Part shown: piece after piece, positions 33,361-34,318 of the stretch | How the letters are laid out: each line of letters opens with the position of its first letter | Position numbering within the stretch: the stretch's first letter is position 1 | Assembly (NCBI GenBank): GCA_938042355.1 | Contig: CALIRD010000184.1 | Coordinates: 1-34,318 of the forward strand | Direction: 5' to 3' | DNA length: 34,318 nt | Source of the DNA: an uncultured Thiotrichales bacterium | GTDB lineage: Bacteria; Pseudomonadota; Gammaproteobacteria; CAZUMV01 | Notes under the pieces: generated by a model | The model's input: the letters and a program-made list of their open reading frames with translations, nothing else | What the model was told of the DNA's origin: nothing | Database searches by the model: none | Program-made: the position numbers and the translations under genes

Positions 33361-34050
33361 ATGACTAAACTTCTGATTGTTGAAGATGAGCAACCTATTC
33401 GTGAAATGATCTGCTTTGCTTTAAAGCGTGAGAGTTTTGAGGTGGCCGAAGCTGCTAGCGGACGTGAAGGTCTCGAAATGGTGGTCTCTGAACAACCTGA
33501 TTTAGGCATCATTGACTGGATGCTACCAGATATGTCGGGCCTTGAACTGATCTCCGAATTACGCCAATCAGAAATCTACCAGTCATTACCATTAATCATG
33601 CTGACTGCCAGAGCACAAGAAGATGACAAAGTCCGCGGATTGGATAGTGGCGCGGATGACTATTTGACCAAACCGGTCTCTATGCGCGAGCTCACTGCAA
33701 GAATCCGTGCCTTGTTAAGACGGACAGATCGGAGTAAGGATGAAGTACTCAAAATGGGAGATTTAGTACTGGATGTTGCTGCACAGCAACTGCTAATTCA
33801 TGGCAAACCGGTTAAAATCGGCAACACCGAATTCAAGCTGTTGAAATTCTTTATGTCTAACCCAAACCGGGTCTATAGCCGCTCAAGTTTACTGGACTTC
33901 GTCTGGGGTCAAAATGTGTATGTTGAAGAACGTACCGTCGATGTGCATATTCTTCGCTTGCGTAAAATACTCAAGCCTTCGAAAACCGATAAAATGCTAC
34001 AGACGGTCAGAGGCGCAGGCTATCGTTTTGCCCTGAACTCATCTGCATGA
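33361..34050 (+). CDS. phoB: Phosphate regulon response regulator PhoB
   Basis: 'KLLIVEDEQPIREMICFALKRESFEVAEA', 'DWMLPDMSGLELISELR', 'DSGADDYLTKPVSMRELTARIRALLRR', C-terminal OmpR-type wHTH. Start reset to the ATG at 33361. Confidence 0.95.
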   Translation: MTKLLIVEDEQPIREMICFALKRESFEVAEAASGREGLEMVVSEQPDLGIIDWMLPDMSGLELISELRQSEIYQSLPLIMLTARAQEDDKVRGLDSGADDYLTKPVSMRELTARIRALLRRTDRSKDEVLKMGDLVLDVAAQQLLIHGKPVKIGNTEFKLLKFFMSNPNRVYSRSSLLDFVWGQNVYVEERTVDVHILRLRKILKPSKTDKMLQTVRGAGYRFALNSSA

Positions 34051-34318
34051 ATCACTTTTGGCGTAACGAACTGGATCGTCTGCTGCTGGTTATTCTGGCA
34101 ACTATTATTATCGGGTGGCTAACGCAGTTATGGTTCGTTGCAATTCTTCTACCGCTTTGCACCTATATCGGCTGGAATATCTACCAGCAATTTCGACTTA
34201 ACCAATGGATTAAAAGTGGTATGCAGACCGACCTGGCTCCCGAAGGTGGTGGCTTATGGTCAACGCTGGTTACCCACTTGCACCGTCGCGAAGTCAGCGA
34301 CCGAAAACGCGAACAGGA
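34047..34318 (+). CDS. phoR: PhoR-like sensor histidine kinase, N-terminal fragment (truncated by window end)
   Basis: ATGA overlap with the phoB stop; translation 'MNHFWRNELDRLLLVILATIIIGWLTQLWFVAILLPLCTYIGWNIYQQFRLNQWIKSG...' is a PhoR-like N-terminal membrane domain. Not in the supplied ORF track. Confidence 0.85.
   Translation, partial: MNHFWRNELDRLLLVILATIIIGWLTQLWFVAILLPLCTYIGWNIYQQFRLNQWIKSGMQTDLAPEGGGLWSTLVTHLHRREVSDRKREQ

Noticed and set aside
32856-33368. 170-aa plus-strand ORF antisense to the carbonic anhydrase gene, and the 75-aa ORF at 32846-33073
   Set aside because: Opposite a clear lipoprotein CDS, no recognisable domain, and runs across the PHO-box region.

Overview
The window is a compact stretch of a gammaproteobacterial chromosome, probably from an unclassified lineage. 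It is mostly housekeeping genes: tgpA-like transglutaminase, Rrf2/IscR-like regulator, DUF1249 (yqiB-like), pgm, ygfX-like, prmB, psd, epmA-efp, a PilZ-like/FimX-like gene pair, htpX, an operon parE-HAD phosphatase-parC, addA-like helicase/nuclease, xerD-dsbC, a very basic H1/AlgP-like protein, RDD protein, lptF-lptG, pepA-holC-small ORF-valS, a delta-class carbonic-anhydrase-like lipoprotein, and phoB-phoR (phoR cut by the window end). I saw no rRNA, tRNA, CRISPR array, transposase or prophage. The most notable accessory signals are: (1) a two-gene c-di-GMP effector module, made of a catalytically degenerate REC-PAS-GGDEF-EAL (FimX-like) protein next to a 566-aa protein with a possible split PilZ domain; (2) an IscR-like regulator with no cysteines and a promoter carrying helically phased direct repeats; (3) a secreted delta-type carbonic anhydrase next to phoB; (4) mutually exclusive hairpins in the efp and dsbC leaders; (5) a PHO box before phoB; (6) a HAD hydrolase between the topoisomerase IV genes. 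I found no clearly new defence-type system; the PilZ/FimX pair is the best candidate for an under-described system. All family calls come from reading motifs, not database searches.
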